From contig JAAVTG010000531.1 of NCBI GenBank assembly GCA_011947345.1, forward strand, positions 930,001-994,000: DNA of 64,000 nt, in the 5' to 3' direction. The notes under the pieces are model-generated. The model did no database searches. It was not told where the DNA came from and saw only the letters and a program-made list of their open reading frames with translations. The position numbers and the translations under genes were made by a program. This document shows, piece after piece, positions 45,005-57,486 of the stretch. The stretch's first letter is position 1; each line of letters starts with the position of its first letter. Source of the stretch: Phytophthora quininea (Eukaryota; Oomycota; Peronosporomycetes; Peronosporales; Peronosporaceae).

Positions 45005-45275
45005 TCTCTTTGCCGACGGGACTACCGTCGTCGTAAGCTATCGTTTCAACGCTGTTCGGCTGCTCAAGGCGGCCGTGGCCGAGCCGACTGTGGCATTCTA
45101 GTGCTGCGATCGAGGGGCAGGCGAAGGAACGCAGAGGTGGAAGTGAAGGCACGTGATGTGTGCACCCGTGGTGACCGAGCGCAGTGCGTAGGAAGTGGCA
45201 ATCGCTTTGTGGGAGGAAGGCGTAGGAGGGATCCAAGAGGGGGTCCGGTGTCGGTTTTCGGAAGCGTGGTTAGAC

Positions 45276-45347
45276 GCTCTTATGGTGTAATGGTTAGCAC
45301 TCTGGACTTTGAATCCAGCGATCCGGGTTCAAATCCCGGTAGGAGCT
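45276..45347 (+). tRNA. tRNA-Gln (UUG), unit 15
   Basis: Same sequence as the 27820 gene. Confidence 0.95.
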
Positions 45348-45465
45348 TGTTTTTGCGCGCATCTGGCCGCGCTCTGGCATGGTTTTGGGCGCGCCGTGTT
45401 GCTGTGGTTGTGAGAGGCGTGCAAGTGGAGATGTGATGACGGGGCAGGACGTCGTTGTTCGTGCT

Positions 45466-45537
45466 GGTCTTATGGTGTAATGGTTAGCACTCTGGACTCT
45501 GAATCCAGCGATCCGGGTTCAAATCCCGGTAGGACCT
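45466..45537 (+). tRNA. tRNA-Gln (CUG), unit 15
   Basis: Same sequence as the 28010 gene. Confidence 0.95.
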
Positions 45538-46181
45538 CGTTTTGCCCCGCTCCTGATGCCTCCGTATCACTGCAAGCACTCTAGCGGCCACGCGCCCTTG
45601 CCTCCTGTCATGCTATGGACAGTGCGCACACGGGAAATATCGACACTCCTCTGCAATCACTACCAGCATGACATGACTGTGGAGACGTCGCCGACGCCTT
45701 CACTGGTCAAATCGCCGCCCAGACCTCCGGCAGCCAACGCACATTCGTGTTTCCGAACGCCTACCATCAACAACTCGCAGCCATCTGAGCCAGTCGGCAT
45801 CCACTGCCAGTGTTTGCCAGCCTGCCAGCCTGCCAGCCTGCCAGCCGCAAGAGCGGTCATACTGGCGCACAGACGCGTCTCTATCATCTATTTTGCTGGT
45901 AGCGTTGCTATCCAGCCGCCTGGATCTTGACGGGGCCTATTGTCCTGGGTAACCACGGGCGGCCATTCCTGAAACATCTACCGCAGCGAAAGGTTTGCCG
46001 AGTTACCTGGTGCGATGATCGGCGTTGTGCTGCAAGCCCTGTCTGTGGCGGTCGGACACCGGTGGCTCTTGGCGGTGTCGTACACAGTCGGTCAGCACGG
46101 TGTTATCAGTGGAAGTAGCTGTGTCGTCAGATGCGCTGGTATGCGAGAAGTGTAATTTTTGGCGGAAGAAGATGGTGAAGC

Positions 46182-46254
46182 GTCCCCGTGGCCCAATGGA
46201 TAAGGCATCCGCCTACGAAGCGGGAGATTGCGGGTTCGAGTCCCGTCGGAGACT
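46182..46254 (+). tRNA. tRNA-Arg (ACG), unit 16
   Basis: Same sequence as the 27476 gene. Confidence 0.9.
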
Positions 46255-46525
46255 TCTCTTTGCCGACGGGACTACCGTCGTCGTAAGCTATCGTTTCAAC
46301 GCTGTTCGGCTGCTCAAGGCGGCCGTGGCCGAGCCGACTGTGGCATTCTAGTGCTGCGATCGAGGGGCAGGCGAAGGAACGCAGAGGTGGAAGTGAAGGC
46401 ACGTGATGTGTGCACCCGTGGTGACCGAGCGCAGTGCGTAGGAAGTGGCAATCGCTTTGTGGGAGGAAGGCGTAGGAGGGATCCAAGAGGGGGTCCGGTG
46501 TCGGTTTTCGGAAGCGTGGTTAGAC

Positions 46526-46597
46526 GCTCTTATGGTGTAATGGTTAGCACTCTGGACTTTGAATCCAGCGATCCGGGTTCAAATCCCGGTAGGAGCT
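46526..46597 (+). tRNA. tRNA-Gln (UUG), unit 16
   Basis: Same sequence as the 27820 gene. Confidence 0.95.
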
Positions 46598-46715
46598 TGT
46601 TTTTGCGCGCATCTGGCCGCGCTCTGGCATGGTTTTGGGCGCGCCGTGTTGCTGTGGTTGTGAGAGGCGTGCAAGTGGAGATGTGATGACGGGGCAGGAC
46701 GTCGTTGTTCGTGCT

Positions 46716-46787
46716 GGTCTTATGGTGTAATGGTTAGCACTCTGGACTCTGAATCCAGCGATCCGGGTTCAAATCCCGGTAGGACCT
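46716..46787 (+). tRNA. tRNA-Gln (CUG), unit 16
   Basis: Same sequence as the 28010 gene. Confidence 0.95.
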
Positions 46788-47431
46788 CGTTTTGCCCCGC
46801 TCCTGATGCCTCCGTATCACTGCAAGCACTCTAGCGGCCACGCGCCCTTGCCTCCTGTCATGCTATGGACAGTGCGCACACGGGAAATATCGACACTCCT
46901 CTGCAATCACTACCAGCATGACATGACTGTGGAGACGTCGCCGACGCCTTCACTGGTCAAATCGCCGCCCAGACCTCCGGCAGCCAACGCACATTCGTGT
47001 TTCCGAACGCCTACCATCAACAACTCGCAGCCATCTGAGCCAGTCGGCATCCACTGCCAGTGTTTGCCAGCCTGCCAGCCTGCCAGCCTGCCAGCCGCAA
47101 GAGCGGTCATACTGGCGCACAGACGCGTCTCTATCATCTATTTTGCTGGTAGCGTTGCTATCCAGCCGCCTGGATCTTGACGGGGCCTATTGTCCTGGGT
47201 AACCACGGGCGGCCATTCCTGAAACATCTACCGCAGCGAAAGGTTTGCCGAGTTACCTGGTGCGATGATCGGCGTTGTGCTGCAAGCCCTGTCTGTGGCG
47301 GTCGGACACCGGTGGCTCTTGGCGGTGTCGTACACAGTCGGTCAGCACGGTGTTATCAGTGGAAGTAGCTGTGTCGTCAGATGCGCTGGTATGCGAGAAG
47401 TGTAATTTTTGGCGGAAGAAGATGGTGAAGC

Positions 47432-47504
47432 GTCCCCGTGGCCCAATGGATAAGGCATCCGCCTACGAAGCGGGAGATTGCGGGTTCGAGTCCCGTCGGA
47501 GACT
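47432..47504 (+). tRNA. tRNA-Arg (ACG), unit 17
   Basis: Same sequence as the 27476 gene. Confidence 0.9.
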
Positions 47505-47775
47505 TCTCTTTGCCGACGGGACTACCGTCGTCGTAAGCTATCGTTTCAACGCTGTTCGGCTGCTCAAGGCGGCCGTGGCCGAGCCGACTGTGGCATTCTA
47601 GTGCTGCGATCGAGGGGCAGGCGAAGGAACGCAGAGGTGGAAGTGAAGGCACGTGATGTGTGCACCCGTGGTGACCGAGCGCAGTGCGTAGGAAGTGGCA
47701 ATCGCTTTGTGGGAGGAAGGCGTAGGAGGGATCCAAGAGGGGGTCCGGTGTCGGTTTTCGGAAGCGTGGTTAGAC

Positions 47776-47847
47776 GCTCTTATGGTGTAATGGTTAGCAC
47801 TCTGGACTTTGAATCCAGCGATCCGGGTTCAAATCCCGGTAGGAGCT
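47776..47847 (+). tRNA. tRNA-Gln (UUG), unit 17
   Basis: Same sequence as the 27820 gene. Confidence 0.95.
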
Positions 47848-47965
47848 TGTTTTTGCGCGCATCTGGCCGCGCTCTGGCATGGTTTTGGGCGCGCCGTGTT
47901 GCTGTGGTTGTGAGAGGCGTGCAAGTGGAGATGTGATGACGGGGCAGGACGTCGTTGTTCGTGCT

Positions 47966-48037
47966 GGTCTTATGGTGTAATGGTTAGCACTCTGGACTCT
48001 GAATCCAGCGATCCGGGTTCAAATCCCGGTAGGACCT
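47966..48037 (+). tRNA. tRNA-Gln (CUG), unit 17
   Basis: Same sequence as the 28010 gene. Confidence 0.95.
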
Positions 48038-48681
48038 CGTTTTGCCCCGCTCCTGATGCCTCCGTATCACTGCAAGCACTCTAGCGGCCACGCGCCCTTG
48101 CCTCCTGTCATGCTATGGACAGTGCGCACACGGGAAATATCGACACTCCTCTGCAATCACTACCAGCATGACATGACTGTGGAGACGTCGCCGACGCCTT
48201 CACTGGTCAAATCGCCGCCCAGACCTCCGGCAGCCAACGCACATTCGTGTTTCCGAACGCCTACCATCAACAACTCGCAGCCATCTGAGCCAGTCGGCAT
48301 CCACTGCCAGTGTTTGCCAGCCTGCCAGCCTGCCAGCCTGCCAGCCGCAAGAGCGGTCATACTGGCGCACAGACGCGTCTCTATCATCTATTTTGCTGGT
48401 AGCGTTGCTATCCAGCCGCCTGGATCTTGACGGGGCCTATTGTCCTGGGTAACCACGGGCGGCCATTCCTGAAACATCTACCGCAGCGAAAGGTTTGCCG
48501 AGTTACCTGGTGCGATGATCGGCGTTGTGCTGCAAGCCCTGTCTGTGGCGGTCGGACACCGGTGGCTCTTGGCGGTGTCGTACACAGTCGGTCAGCACGG
48601 TGTTATCAGTGGAAGTAGCTGTGTCGTCAGATGCGCTGGTATGCGAGAAGTGTAATTTTTGGCGGAAGAAGATGGTGAAGC

Positions 48682-48754
48682 GTCCCCGTGGCCCAATGGA
48701 TAAGGCATCCGCCTACGAAGCGGGAGATTGCGGGTTCGAGTCCCGTCGGAGACT
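48682..48754 (+). tRNA. tRNA-Arg (ACG), unit 18
   Basis: Same sequence as the 27476 gene. The spacer after it lacks two G (AGAGGGTCC) and has TTTTCTGAAG for TTTTCGGAAG. Confidence 0.9.
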
Positions 48755-49023
48755 TCTCTTTGCCGACGGGACTACCGTCGTCGTAAGCTATCGTTTCAAC
48801 GCTGTTCGGCTGCTCAAGGCGGCCGTGGCCGAGCCGACTGTGGCATTCTAGTGCTGCGATCGAGGGGCAGGCGAAGGAACGCAGAGGTGGAAGTGAAGGC
48901 ACGTGATGTGTGCACCCGTGGTGACCGAGCGCAGTGCGTAGGAAGTGGCAATCGCTTTGTGGGAGGAAGGCGTAGGAGGGATCCAAGAGGGTCCGGTGTC
49001 GGTTTTCTGAAGCGTGGTTAGAC

Positions 49024-49095
49024 GCTCTTATGGTGTAATGGTTAGCACTCTGGACTTTGAATCCAGCGATCCGGGTTCAAATCCCGGTAGGAGCT
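49024..49095 (+). tRNA. tRNA-Gln (UUG), unit 18
   Basis: Same sequence as the 27820 gene. Confidence 0.95.
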
Positions 49096-49213
49096 TGTTT
49101 TTGCGCGCATCTGGCCGCGCTCTGGCATGGTTTTGGGCGCGCCGTGTTGCTGTGGTTGTGAGAGGCGTGCAAGTGGAGATGTGATGACGGGGCAGGACGT
49201 CGTTGTTCGTGCT

Positions 49214-49285
49214 GGTCTTATGGTGTAATGGTTAGCACTCTGGACTCTGAATCCAGCGATCCGGGTTCAAATCCCGGTAGGACCT
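49214..49285 (+). tRNA. tRNA-Gln (CUG), unit 18
   Basis: Same sequence as the 28010 gene. Confidence 0.95.
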
Positions 49286-49928
49286 CGTTTTGCCCCGCTC
49301 CTGATGCCTCCGTATCACTGCAAGCACTCTAGCGGCCACGCGCCCTTGCCTCCTGTCATGCTATGGACAGTGCGCACACGGGAAATATCGACACTCCTCT
49401 GCAATCACTACCAGCATGACATGACTGTGGAGACGTCGCCGACGCCTTCACTGGTCAAATCGCCGCCCAGACCTCCGGCAGCCAACGCACATTCGTGTTT
49501 CCGAACGCCTACCATCAACAACTCGCAGCCATCTGAGCCAGTCGGCATCCACTGCCAGTGTTTGCCAGCCTGCCAGCCTGCCAGCCTGCCAGCCGCAAGA
49601 GCGGTCATACTGGCGCACAGACGCGTCTCTATCATCTATTTTGCTGGTAGCGTTGCTATCCAGCCGCCTGGATCTTGACGGGGCCTATTGTCCTGGGTAA
49701 CCACGGGCGGCCATTCCTGAAACATCTACCGCAGCGAAAGGTTTGCCGAGTTACCTGGTGCGATGATCGGCGTTGTGCTGCAAGCCCTGTCTGTGGCGGT
49801 CGGACACCGGTGGCTCTTGGCGGTGTCGTACACAGTCGGTCAGCACGGTGTTATCAGTGGAAGTAGCTGTGTCGTCAGATGCGCTGGTATGCGAGAAGTG
49901 TAATTTTGGCGGAAGAAGATGGTGAAGC

Positions 49929-50001
49929 GTCCCCGTGGCCCAATGGATAAGGCATCCGCCTACGAAGCGGGAGATTGCGGGTTCGAGTCCCGTCGGAGAC
50001 T
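49929..50001 (+). tRNA. tRNA-Arg (ACG), unit 19
   Basis: Same sequence as the 27476 gene; upstream T run one base shorter, as in units 7 and 8. Confidence 0.9.
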
Positions 50002-50272
50002 TCTCTTTGCCGACGGGACTACCGTCGTCGTAAGCTATCGTTTCAACGCTGTTCGGCTGCTCAAGGCGGCCGTGGCCGAGCCGACTGTGGCATTCTAGTG
50101 CTGCGATCGAGGGGCAGGCGAAGGAACGCAGAGGTGGAAGTGAAGGCACGTGATGTGTGCACCCGTGGTGACCGAGCGCAGTGCGTAGGAAGTGGCAATC
50201 GCTTTGTGGGAGGAAGGCGTAGGAGGGATCCAAGAGGGGGTCCGGTGTCGGTTTTCGGAAGCGTGGTTAGAC

Positions 50273-50344
50273 GCTCTTATGGTGTAATGGTTAGCACTCT
50301 GGACTTTGAATCCAGCGATCCGGGTTCAAATCCCGGTAGGAGCT
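50273..50344 (+). tRNA. tRNA-Gln (UUG), unit 19
   Basis: Same sequence as the 27820 gene. Confidence 0.95.
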
Positions 50345-50462
50345 TGTTTTTGCGCGCATCTGGCCGCGCTCTGGCATGGTTTTGGGCGCGCCGTGTTGCT
50401 GTGGTTGTGAGAGGCGTGCAAGTGGAGATGTGATGACGGGGCAGGACGTCGTTGTTCGTGCT

Positions 50463-50534
50463 GGTCTTATGGTGTAATGGTTAGCACTCTGGACTCTGAA
50501 TCCAGCGATCCGGGTTCAAATCCCGGTAGGACCT
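50463..50534 (+). tRNA. tRNA-Gln (CUG), unit 19
   Basis: Same sequence as the 28010 gene. Confidence 0.95.
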
Positions 50535-51178
50535 CGTTTTGCCCCGCTCCTGATGCCTCCGTATCACTGCAAGCACTCTAGCGGCCACGCGCCCTTGCCT
50601 CCTGTCATGCTATGGACAGTGCGCACACGGGAAATATCGACACTCCTCTGCAATCACTACCAGCATGACATGACTGTGGAGACGTCGCCGACGCCTTCAC
50701 TGGTCAAATCGCCGCCCAGACCTCCGGCAGCCAACGCACATTCGTGTTTCCGAACGCCTACCATCAACAACTCGCAGCCATCTGAGCCAGTCGGCATCCA
50801 CTGCCAGTGTTTGCCAGCCTGCCAGCCTGCCAGCCTGCCAGCCGCAAGAGCGGTCATACTGGCGCACAGACGCGTCTCTATCATCTATTTTGCTGGTAGC
50901 GTTGCTATCCAGCCGCCTGGATCTTGACGGGGCCTATTGTCCTGGGTAACCACGGGCGGCCATTCCTGAAACATCTACCGCAGCGAAAGGTTTGCCGAGT
51001 TACCTGGTGCGATGATCGGCGTTGTGCTGCAAGCCCTGTCTGTGGCGGTCGGACACCGGTGGCTCTTGGCGGTGTCGTACACAGTCGGTCAGCACGGTGT
51101 TATCAGTGGAAGTAGCTGTGTCGTCAGATGCGCTGGTATGCGAGAAGTGTAATTTTTGGCGGAAGAAGATGGTGAAGC

Positions 51179-51251
51179 GTCCCCGTGGCCCAATGGATAA
51201 GGCATCCGCCTACGAAGCGGGAGATTGCGGGTTCGAGTCCCGTCGGAGACT
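51179..51251 (+). tRNA. tRNA-Arg (ACG), unit 20
   Basis: Same sequence as the 27476 gene. Confidence 0.9.
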
Positions 51252-51522
51252 TCTCTTTGCCGACGGGACTACCGTCGTCGTAAGCTATCGTTTCAACGCT
51301 GTTCGGCTGCTCAAGGCGGCCGTGGCCGAGCCGACTGTGGCATTCTAGTGCTGCGATCGAGGGGCAGGCGAAGGAACGCAGAGGTGGAAGTGAAGGCACG
51401 TGATGTGTGCACCCGTGGTGACCGAGCGCAGTGCGTAGGAAGTGGCAATCGCTTTGTGGGAGGAAGGCGTAGGAGGGATCCAAGAGGGGGTCCGGTGTCG
51501 GTTTTCGGAAGCGTGGTTAGAC

Positions 51523-51594
51523 GCTCTTATGGTGTAATGGTTAGCACTCTGGACTTTGAATCCAGCGATCCGGGTTCAAATCCCGGTAGGAGCT
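51523..51594 (+). tRNA. tRNA-Gln (UUG), unit 20
   Basis: Same sequence as the 27820 gene. Confidence 0.95.
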
Positions 51595-51712
51595 TGTTTT
51601 TGCGCGCATCTGGCCGCGCTCTGGCATGGTTTTGGGCGCGCCGTGTTGCTGTGGTTGTGAGAGGCGTGCAAGTGGAGATGTGATGACGGGGCAGGACGTC
51701 GTTGTTCGTGCT

Positions 51713-51784
51713 GGTCTTATGGTGTAATGGTTAGCACTCTGGACTCTGAATCCAGCGATCCGGGTTCAAATCCCGGTAGGACCT
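51713..51784 (+). tRNA. tRNA-Gln (CUG), unit 20
   Basis: Same sequence as the 28010 gene. Confidence 0.95.
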
Positions 51785-52428
51785 CGTTTTGCCCCGCTCC
51801 TGATGCCTCCGTATCACTGCAAGCACTCTAGCGGCCACGCGCCCTTGCCTCCTGTCATGCTATGGACAGTGCGCACACGGGAAATATCGACACTCCTCTG
51901 CAATCACTACCAGCATGACATGACTGTGGAGACGTCGCCGACGCCTTCACTGGTCAAATCGCCGCCCAGACCTCCGGCAGCCAACGCACATTCGTGTTTC
52001 CGAACGCCTACCATCAACAACTCGCAGCCATCTGAGCCAGTCGGCATCCACTGCCAGTGTTTGCCAGCCTGCCAGCCTGCCAGCCTGCCAGCCGCAAGAG
52101 CGGTCATACTGGCGCACAGACGCGTCTCTATCATCTATTTTGCTGGTAGCGTTGCTATCCAGCCGCCTGGATCTTGACGGGGCCTATTGTCCTGGGTAAC
52201 CACGGGCGGCCATTCCTGAAACATCTACCGCAGCGAAAGGTTTGCCGAGTTACCTGGTGCGATGATCGGCGTTGTGCTGCAAGCCCTGTCTGTGGCGGTC
52301 GGACACCGGTGGCTCTTGGCGGTGTCGTACACAGTCGGTCAGCACGGTGTTATCAGTGGAAGTAGCTGTGTCGTCAGATGCGCTGGTATGCGAGAAGTGT
52401 AATTTTTGGCGGAAGAAGATGGTGAAGC

Positions 52429-52501
52429 GTCCCCGTGGCCCAATGGATAAGGCATCCGCCTACGAAGCGGGAGATTGCGGGTTCGAGTCCCGTCGGAGAC
52501 T
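52429..52501 (+). tRNA. tRNA-Arg (ACG), unit 21
   Basis: Same sequence as the 27476 gene. Confidence 0.9.
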
Positions 52502-52772
52502 TCTCTTTGCCGACGGGACTACCGTCGTCGTAAGCTATCGTTTCAACGCTGTTCGGCTGCTCAAGGCGGCCGTGGCCGAGCCGACTGTGGCATTCTAGTG
52601 CTGCGATCGAGGGGCAGGCGAAGGAACGCAGAGGTGGAAGTGAAGGCACGTGATGTGTGCACCCGTGGTGACCGAGCGCAGTGCGTAGGAAGTGGCAATC
52701 GCTTTGTGGGAGGAAGGCGTAGGAGGGATCCAAGAGGGGGTCCGGTGTCGGTTTTCGGAAGCGTGGTTAGAC

Positions 52773-52844
52773 GCTCTTATGGTGTAATGGTTAGCACTCT
52801 GGACTTTGAATCCAGCGATCCGGGTTCAAATCCCGGTAGGAGCT
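52773..52844 (+). tRNA. tRNA-Gln (UUG), unit 21
   Basis: Same sequence as the 27820 gene. Confidence 0.95.
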
Positions 52845-52962
52845 TGTTTTTGCGCGCATCTGGCCGCGCTCTGGCATGGTTTTGGGCGCGCCGTGTTGCT
52901 GTGGTTGTGAGAGGCGTGCAAGTGGAGATGTGATGACGGGGCAGGACGTCGTTGTTCGTGCT

Positions 52963-53034
52963 GGTCTTATGGTGTAATGGTTAGCACTCTGGACTCTGAA
53001 TCCAGCGATCCGGGTTCAAATCCCGGTAGGACCT
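52963..53034 (+). tRNA. tRNA-Gln (CUG), unit 21
   Basis: Same sequence as the 28010 gene. Confidence 0.95.
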
Positions 53035-53678
53035 CGTTTTGCCCCGCTCCTGATGCCTCCGTATCACTGCAAGCACTCTAGCGGCCACGCGCCCTTGCCT
53101 CCTGTCATGCTATGGACAGTGCGCACACGGGAAATATCGACACTCCTCTGCAATCACTACCAGCATGACATGACTGTGGAGACGTCGCCGACGCCTTCAC
53201 TGGTCAAATCGCCGCCCAGACCTCCGGCAGCCAACGCACATTCGTGTTTCCGAACGCCTACCATCAACAACTCGCAGCCATCTGAGCCAGTCGGCATCCA
53301 CTGCCAGTGTTTGCCAGCCTGCCAGCCTGCCAGCCTGCCAGCCGCAAGAGCGGTCATACTGGCGCACAGACGCGTCTCTATCATCTATTTTGCTGGTAGC
53401 GTTGCTATCCAGCCGCCTGGATCTTGACGGGGCCTATTGTCCTGGGTAACCACGGGCGGCCATTCCTGAAACATCTACCGCAGCGAAAGGTTTGCCGAGT
53501 TACCTGGTGCGATGATCGGCGTTGTGCTGCAAGCCCTGTCTGTGGCGGTCGGACACCGGTGGCTCTTGGCGGTGTCGTACACAGTCGGTCAGCACGGTGT
53601 TATCAGTGGAAGTAGCTGTGTCGTCAGATGCGCTGGTATGCGAGAAGTGTAATTTTTGGCGGAAGAAGATGGTGAAGC

Positions 53679-53751
53679 GTCCCCGTGGCCCAATGGATAA
53701 GGCATCCGCCTACGAAGCGGGAGATTGCGGGTTCGAGTCCCGTCGGAGACT
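53679..53751 (+). tRNA. tRNA-Arg (ACG), unit 22
   Basis: Same sequence as the 27476 gene. Confidence 0.9.
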
Positions 53752-54022
53752 TCTCTTTGCCGACGGGACTACCGTCGTCGTAAGCTATCGTTTCAACGCT
53801 GTTCGGCTGCTCAAGGCGGCCGTGGCCGAGCCGACTGTGGCATTCTAGTGCTGCGATCGAGGGGCAGGCGAAGGAACGCAGAGGTGGAAGTGAAGGCACG
53901 TGATGTGTGCACCCGTGGTGACCGAGCGCAGTGCGTAGGAAGTGGCAATCGCTTTGTGGGAGGAAGGCGTAGGAGGGATCCAAGAGGGGGTCCGGTGTCG
54001 GTTTTCGGAAGCGTGGTTAGAC

Positions 54023-54094
54023 GCTCTTATGGTGTAATGGTTAGCACTCTGGACTTTGAATCCAGCGATCCGGGTTCAAATCCCGGTAGGAGCT
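54023..54094 (+). tRNA. tRNA-Gln (UUG), unit 22
   Basis: Same sequence as the 27820 gene. Confidence 0.95.
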
Positions 54095-54212
54095 TGTTTT
54101 TGCGCGCATCTGGCCGCGCTCTGGCATGGTTTTGGGCGCGCCGTGTTGCTGTGGTTGTGAGAGGCGTGCAAGTGGAGATGTGATGACGGGGCAGGACGTC
54201 GTTGTTCGTGCT

Positions 54213-54284
54213 GGTCTTATGGTGTAATGGTTAGCACTCTGGACTCTGAATCCAGCGATCCGGGTTCAAATCCCGGTAGGACCT
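54213..54284 (+). tRNA. tRNA-Gln (CUG), unit 22
   Basis: Same sequence as the 28010 gene. Confidence 0.95.
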
Positions 54285-54928
54285 CGTTTTGCCCCGCTCC
54301 TGATGCCTCCGTATCACTGCAAGCACTCTAGCGGCCACGCGCCCTTGCCTCCTGTCATGCTATGGACAGTGCGCACACGGGAAATATCGACACTCCTCTG
54401 CAATCACTACCAGCATGACATGACTGTGGAGACGTCGCCGACGCCTTCACTGGTCAAATCGCCGCCCAGACCTCCGGCAGCCAACGCACATTCGTGTTTC
54501 CGAACGCCTACCATCAACAACTCGCAGCCATCTGAGCCAGTCGGCATCCACTGCCAGTGTTTGCCAGCCTGCCAGCCTGCCAGCCTGCCAGCCGCAAGAG
54601 CGGTCATACTGGCGCACAGACGCGTCTCTATCATCTATTTTGCTGGTAGCGTTGCTATCCAGCCGCCTGGATCTTGACGGGGCCTATTGTCCTGGGTAAC
54701 CACGGGCGGCCATTCCTGAAACATCTACCGCAGCGAAAGGTTTGCCGAGTTACCTGGTGCGATGATCGGCGTTGTGCTGCAAGCCCTGTCTGTGGCGGTC
54801 GGACACCGGTGGCTCTTGGCGGTGTCGTACACAGTCGGTCAGCACGGTGTTATCAGTGGAAGTAGCTGTGTCGTCAGATGCGCTGGTATGCGAGAAGTGT
54901 AATTTTTGGCGGAAGAAGATGGTGAAGC

Positions 54929-55001
54929 GTCCCCGTGGCCCAATGGATAAGGCATCCGCCTACGAAGCGGGAGATTGCGGGTTCGAGTCCCGTCGGAGAC
55001 T
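54929..55001 (+). tRNA. tRNA-Arg (ACG), unit 23
   Basis: Same sequence as the 27476 gene; the last copy before spacers begin to diverge. Confidence 0.9.
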
Positions 55002-55272
55002 TCTCTTTGCCGACGGGACTACCGTCGTCGTAAGCTATCGTTTCAACGCTGTTCGGCTGCTCAAGGCGGCCGTGGCCGAGCCGACTGTGGCATTCTAGTG
55101 CTGCGATCGAGGGGCAGGCGAAGGAACGCAGAGGTGGAAGTGAAGGCACGTGATGTGTGCACCCGTGGTGACCGAGCGCAGTGCGTAGGAAGTGGCAATC
55201 GCTTTGTGGGAGGAAGGCGTAGGAGGGATCCAAGAGGGGGTCCGGTGTCGGTTTTCCGAAGCGTGGTTAGAC

Positions 55273-55344
55273 GCTCTTATGGTGTAATGGTTAGCACTCT
55301 GGACTTTGAATCCAGCGATCCGGGTTCAAATCCCGGTAGGAGCT
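55273..55344 (+). tRNA. tRNA-Gln (UUG), unit 23
   Basis: tRNA unchanged; neighbouring spacer substitutions begin here (TTTTCCGAAG, CTGGCGTGG). Confidence 0.95.
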
Positions 55345-55462
55345 TGTTTTTGCGCGCATCTGGCCGCGCTCTGGCGTGGTTTTGGGCGCGCCGTGTTGCT
55401 GTGGTTGTGAGAGGCGTGCAAGTGGAGATGTGATGACGGTGCAGGACGTCGTTGTTCGTGCT

Positions 55463-55534
55463 GGTCTTATGGTGTAATGGTTAGCACTCTGGACTCTGAA
55501 TCCAGCGATCCGGGTTCAAATCCCGGTAGGACCT
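55463..55534 (+). tRNA. tRNA-Gln (CUG), unit 23
   Basis: tRNA unchanged; flanking spacers diverged. Confidence 0.95.
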
Positions 55535-56175
55535 CGTTTTGCCCCGCTCCTGATGCCTCCGTATCACTGCAAGCACTCTAACGGCCACGCGCCCTTGCCT
55601 CCTGCCATGCTATGGACAGTGCGCACACGGGAAATATCGACACTCCTCTGCAATCACTACCAGCATGACATGACTGTGGAGACGTCGCCTACGCCTTCAC
55701 TGGTCAAAGCGCCGCCCAGACCTCCGGCAACCAACGCACATTCGTGTTTCTGAACGCCTGCCATCAACAACTCGCAGCCACCTGAACCAGTCGGCATCCA
55801 CTGCCAGTGTTTGCCAGCCTGCCAGCCTGCCAGCCTGCCAGCCGCAGAGCGGTCATACTGGCGCACAGACGCGTCTCTATCATCTATTTTGCTGGTAGCG
55901 TTGCTACCAGCCGCCTGGATCTTGACGGGGCCTATTGTTTTGGGTAACCACGGGCGGCCTTCCTGAAACATCTACCGCAGCGAAAGGTTTGCCGAGTTAC
56001 CTGGTGCGATGATGGGCGTTGTGCTGCAAGCCCTGTCTGTGACGGTCGGACACCGGTGGCTCTTGGCGGTGTCGTACACAGTCGGTCAGCACGGTGCCAT
56101 CACTGGAAGTAGGTGTGTCGTCGGATGCGCTGCTATGCGAGAAGTGTATTTTTTGGCGGAAGAAGATGGTGAAGC

Positions 56176-56248
56176 GTCCCCGTGGCCCAATGGATAAGGC
56201 ATCCGCCTACGAAGCGGGAGATTGCGGGTTCGAGTCCCGTCGGAGACT
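56176..56248 (+). tRNA. tRNA-Arg (ACG), unit 24
   Basis: tRNA unchanged, including the C4-A69 mismatch; flanking spacers diverged. Confidence 0.9.
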
Positions 56249-56518
56249 TCTCTTTGCCGACGGGACTACCGTCATCGTAAGCTATCGTTTCAACGCTGTT
56301 CGGCTGTTCAAGGCGGCCGTGGCCGAGCCGACTGTGGCGTTCTAGTGCTGCGATCGAGGGGCAGGCGAAAGAACGCAGAGGTGGAAGCGAAGGCACGTGA
56401 TGTGTGCACCCGTGGTGACCGAGCGCAGTGCGTAGAAAGTGGCAATCGCTTTGTGGGAGGAAGACGTAGGAGGGATCCAAGAGGGGGTCCGGTGTGGGTT
56501 TTCGAAGCGTGGTTAGAC

Positions 56519-56590
56519 GCTCTTATGGTGTAATGGTTAGCACTCTGGACTTTGAATCCAGCGATCCGGGTTCAAATCCCGGTAGGAGCT
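56519..56590 (+). tRNA. tRNA-Gln (UUG), unit 24
   Basis: tRNA unchanged; the downstream T run is TTTT here instead of TTTTT. Confidence 0.95.
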
Positions 56591-56707
56591 TGTTTTGCGC
56601 GCATCTGGCCGCGCTCTGGCGTGGTTTTGGGCGCGCCGTGTTGCTGTGGTTGTGAGAGGTGTGCAAGTGGAGATGTGATGACGGGGCAGGACGTCGTTGT
56701 TCGTGCT

Positions 56708-56779
56708 GGTCTTATGGTGTAATGGTTAGCACTCTGGACTCTGAATCCAGCGATCCGGGTTCAAATCCCGGTAGGACCT
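56708..56779 (+). tRNA. tRNA-Gln (CUG), unit 24
   Basis: tRNA unchanged; flanking spacers diverged. Confidence 0.95.
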
Positions 56780-57413
56780 CGTTTTGCCCCGCTCCTGATG
56801 CCTCCGTATCACTGCAAGCACTCTAACGGCCACGCGCCCTTGCCTCCTGCCATGCTATGGACAGTGCGCACACGGGAAATATCGACACTCCTCTGCAATC
56901 ACTACCAGCATGACATGACTGTGGAGACGTCGCCTACGCCTTCACTGGTCAAAGCGCCGCCCAGACCCCCGGCAACCAACGCACATTCGTGTTTCTGAAC
57001 GCCTGCCATCAACAACTCGCAGCCACCTGAACCAGTCGGCATCCACTGCCAGTGTTTGCCAGCCTGCCAGCCGCAAGCCTGCCAGCGGTCATACTGGCGC
57101 ACAGACGCGTCTCTATCATCTATTTTGCTGGTAGCGTTGCTACCCAGCCGCCTGGATCTTGACGGGGCCTATTGTTTTGGGTAACCACGGGCGGCCTTCC
57201 TGCAAACATCTACCGCAGCGAAAGGTTTGCCGAGTTACCTGGTGCGATGATGGGCGTTGTGCTGCAAGCCCTGTCTGTGACGGTCGGACACCGGTGGCTC
57301 TTGGCGGTGTAGTACACAGTCGGTCAGCACGGTGCCATCACTGGAAGTTGGTGTGTCGTCGGATGCGCTGCTATGCGAGAAGTGTAATTTTTGGCGGAAG
57401 AAGATGGTGAAGC

Positions 57414-57486
57414 GTCCCCGTGGCCCAATGGATAAGGCATCCGCCTACGAAGCGGGAGATTGCGGGTTCGAGTCCCGTCGGAGACT
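57414..57486 (+). tRNA. tRNA-Arg (ACG), unit 25
   Basis: tRNA unchanged; flanking spacers diverged. Confidence 0.9.
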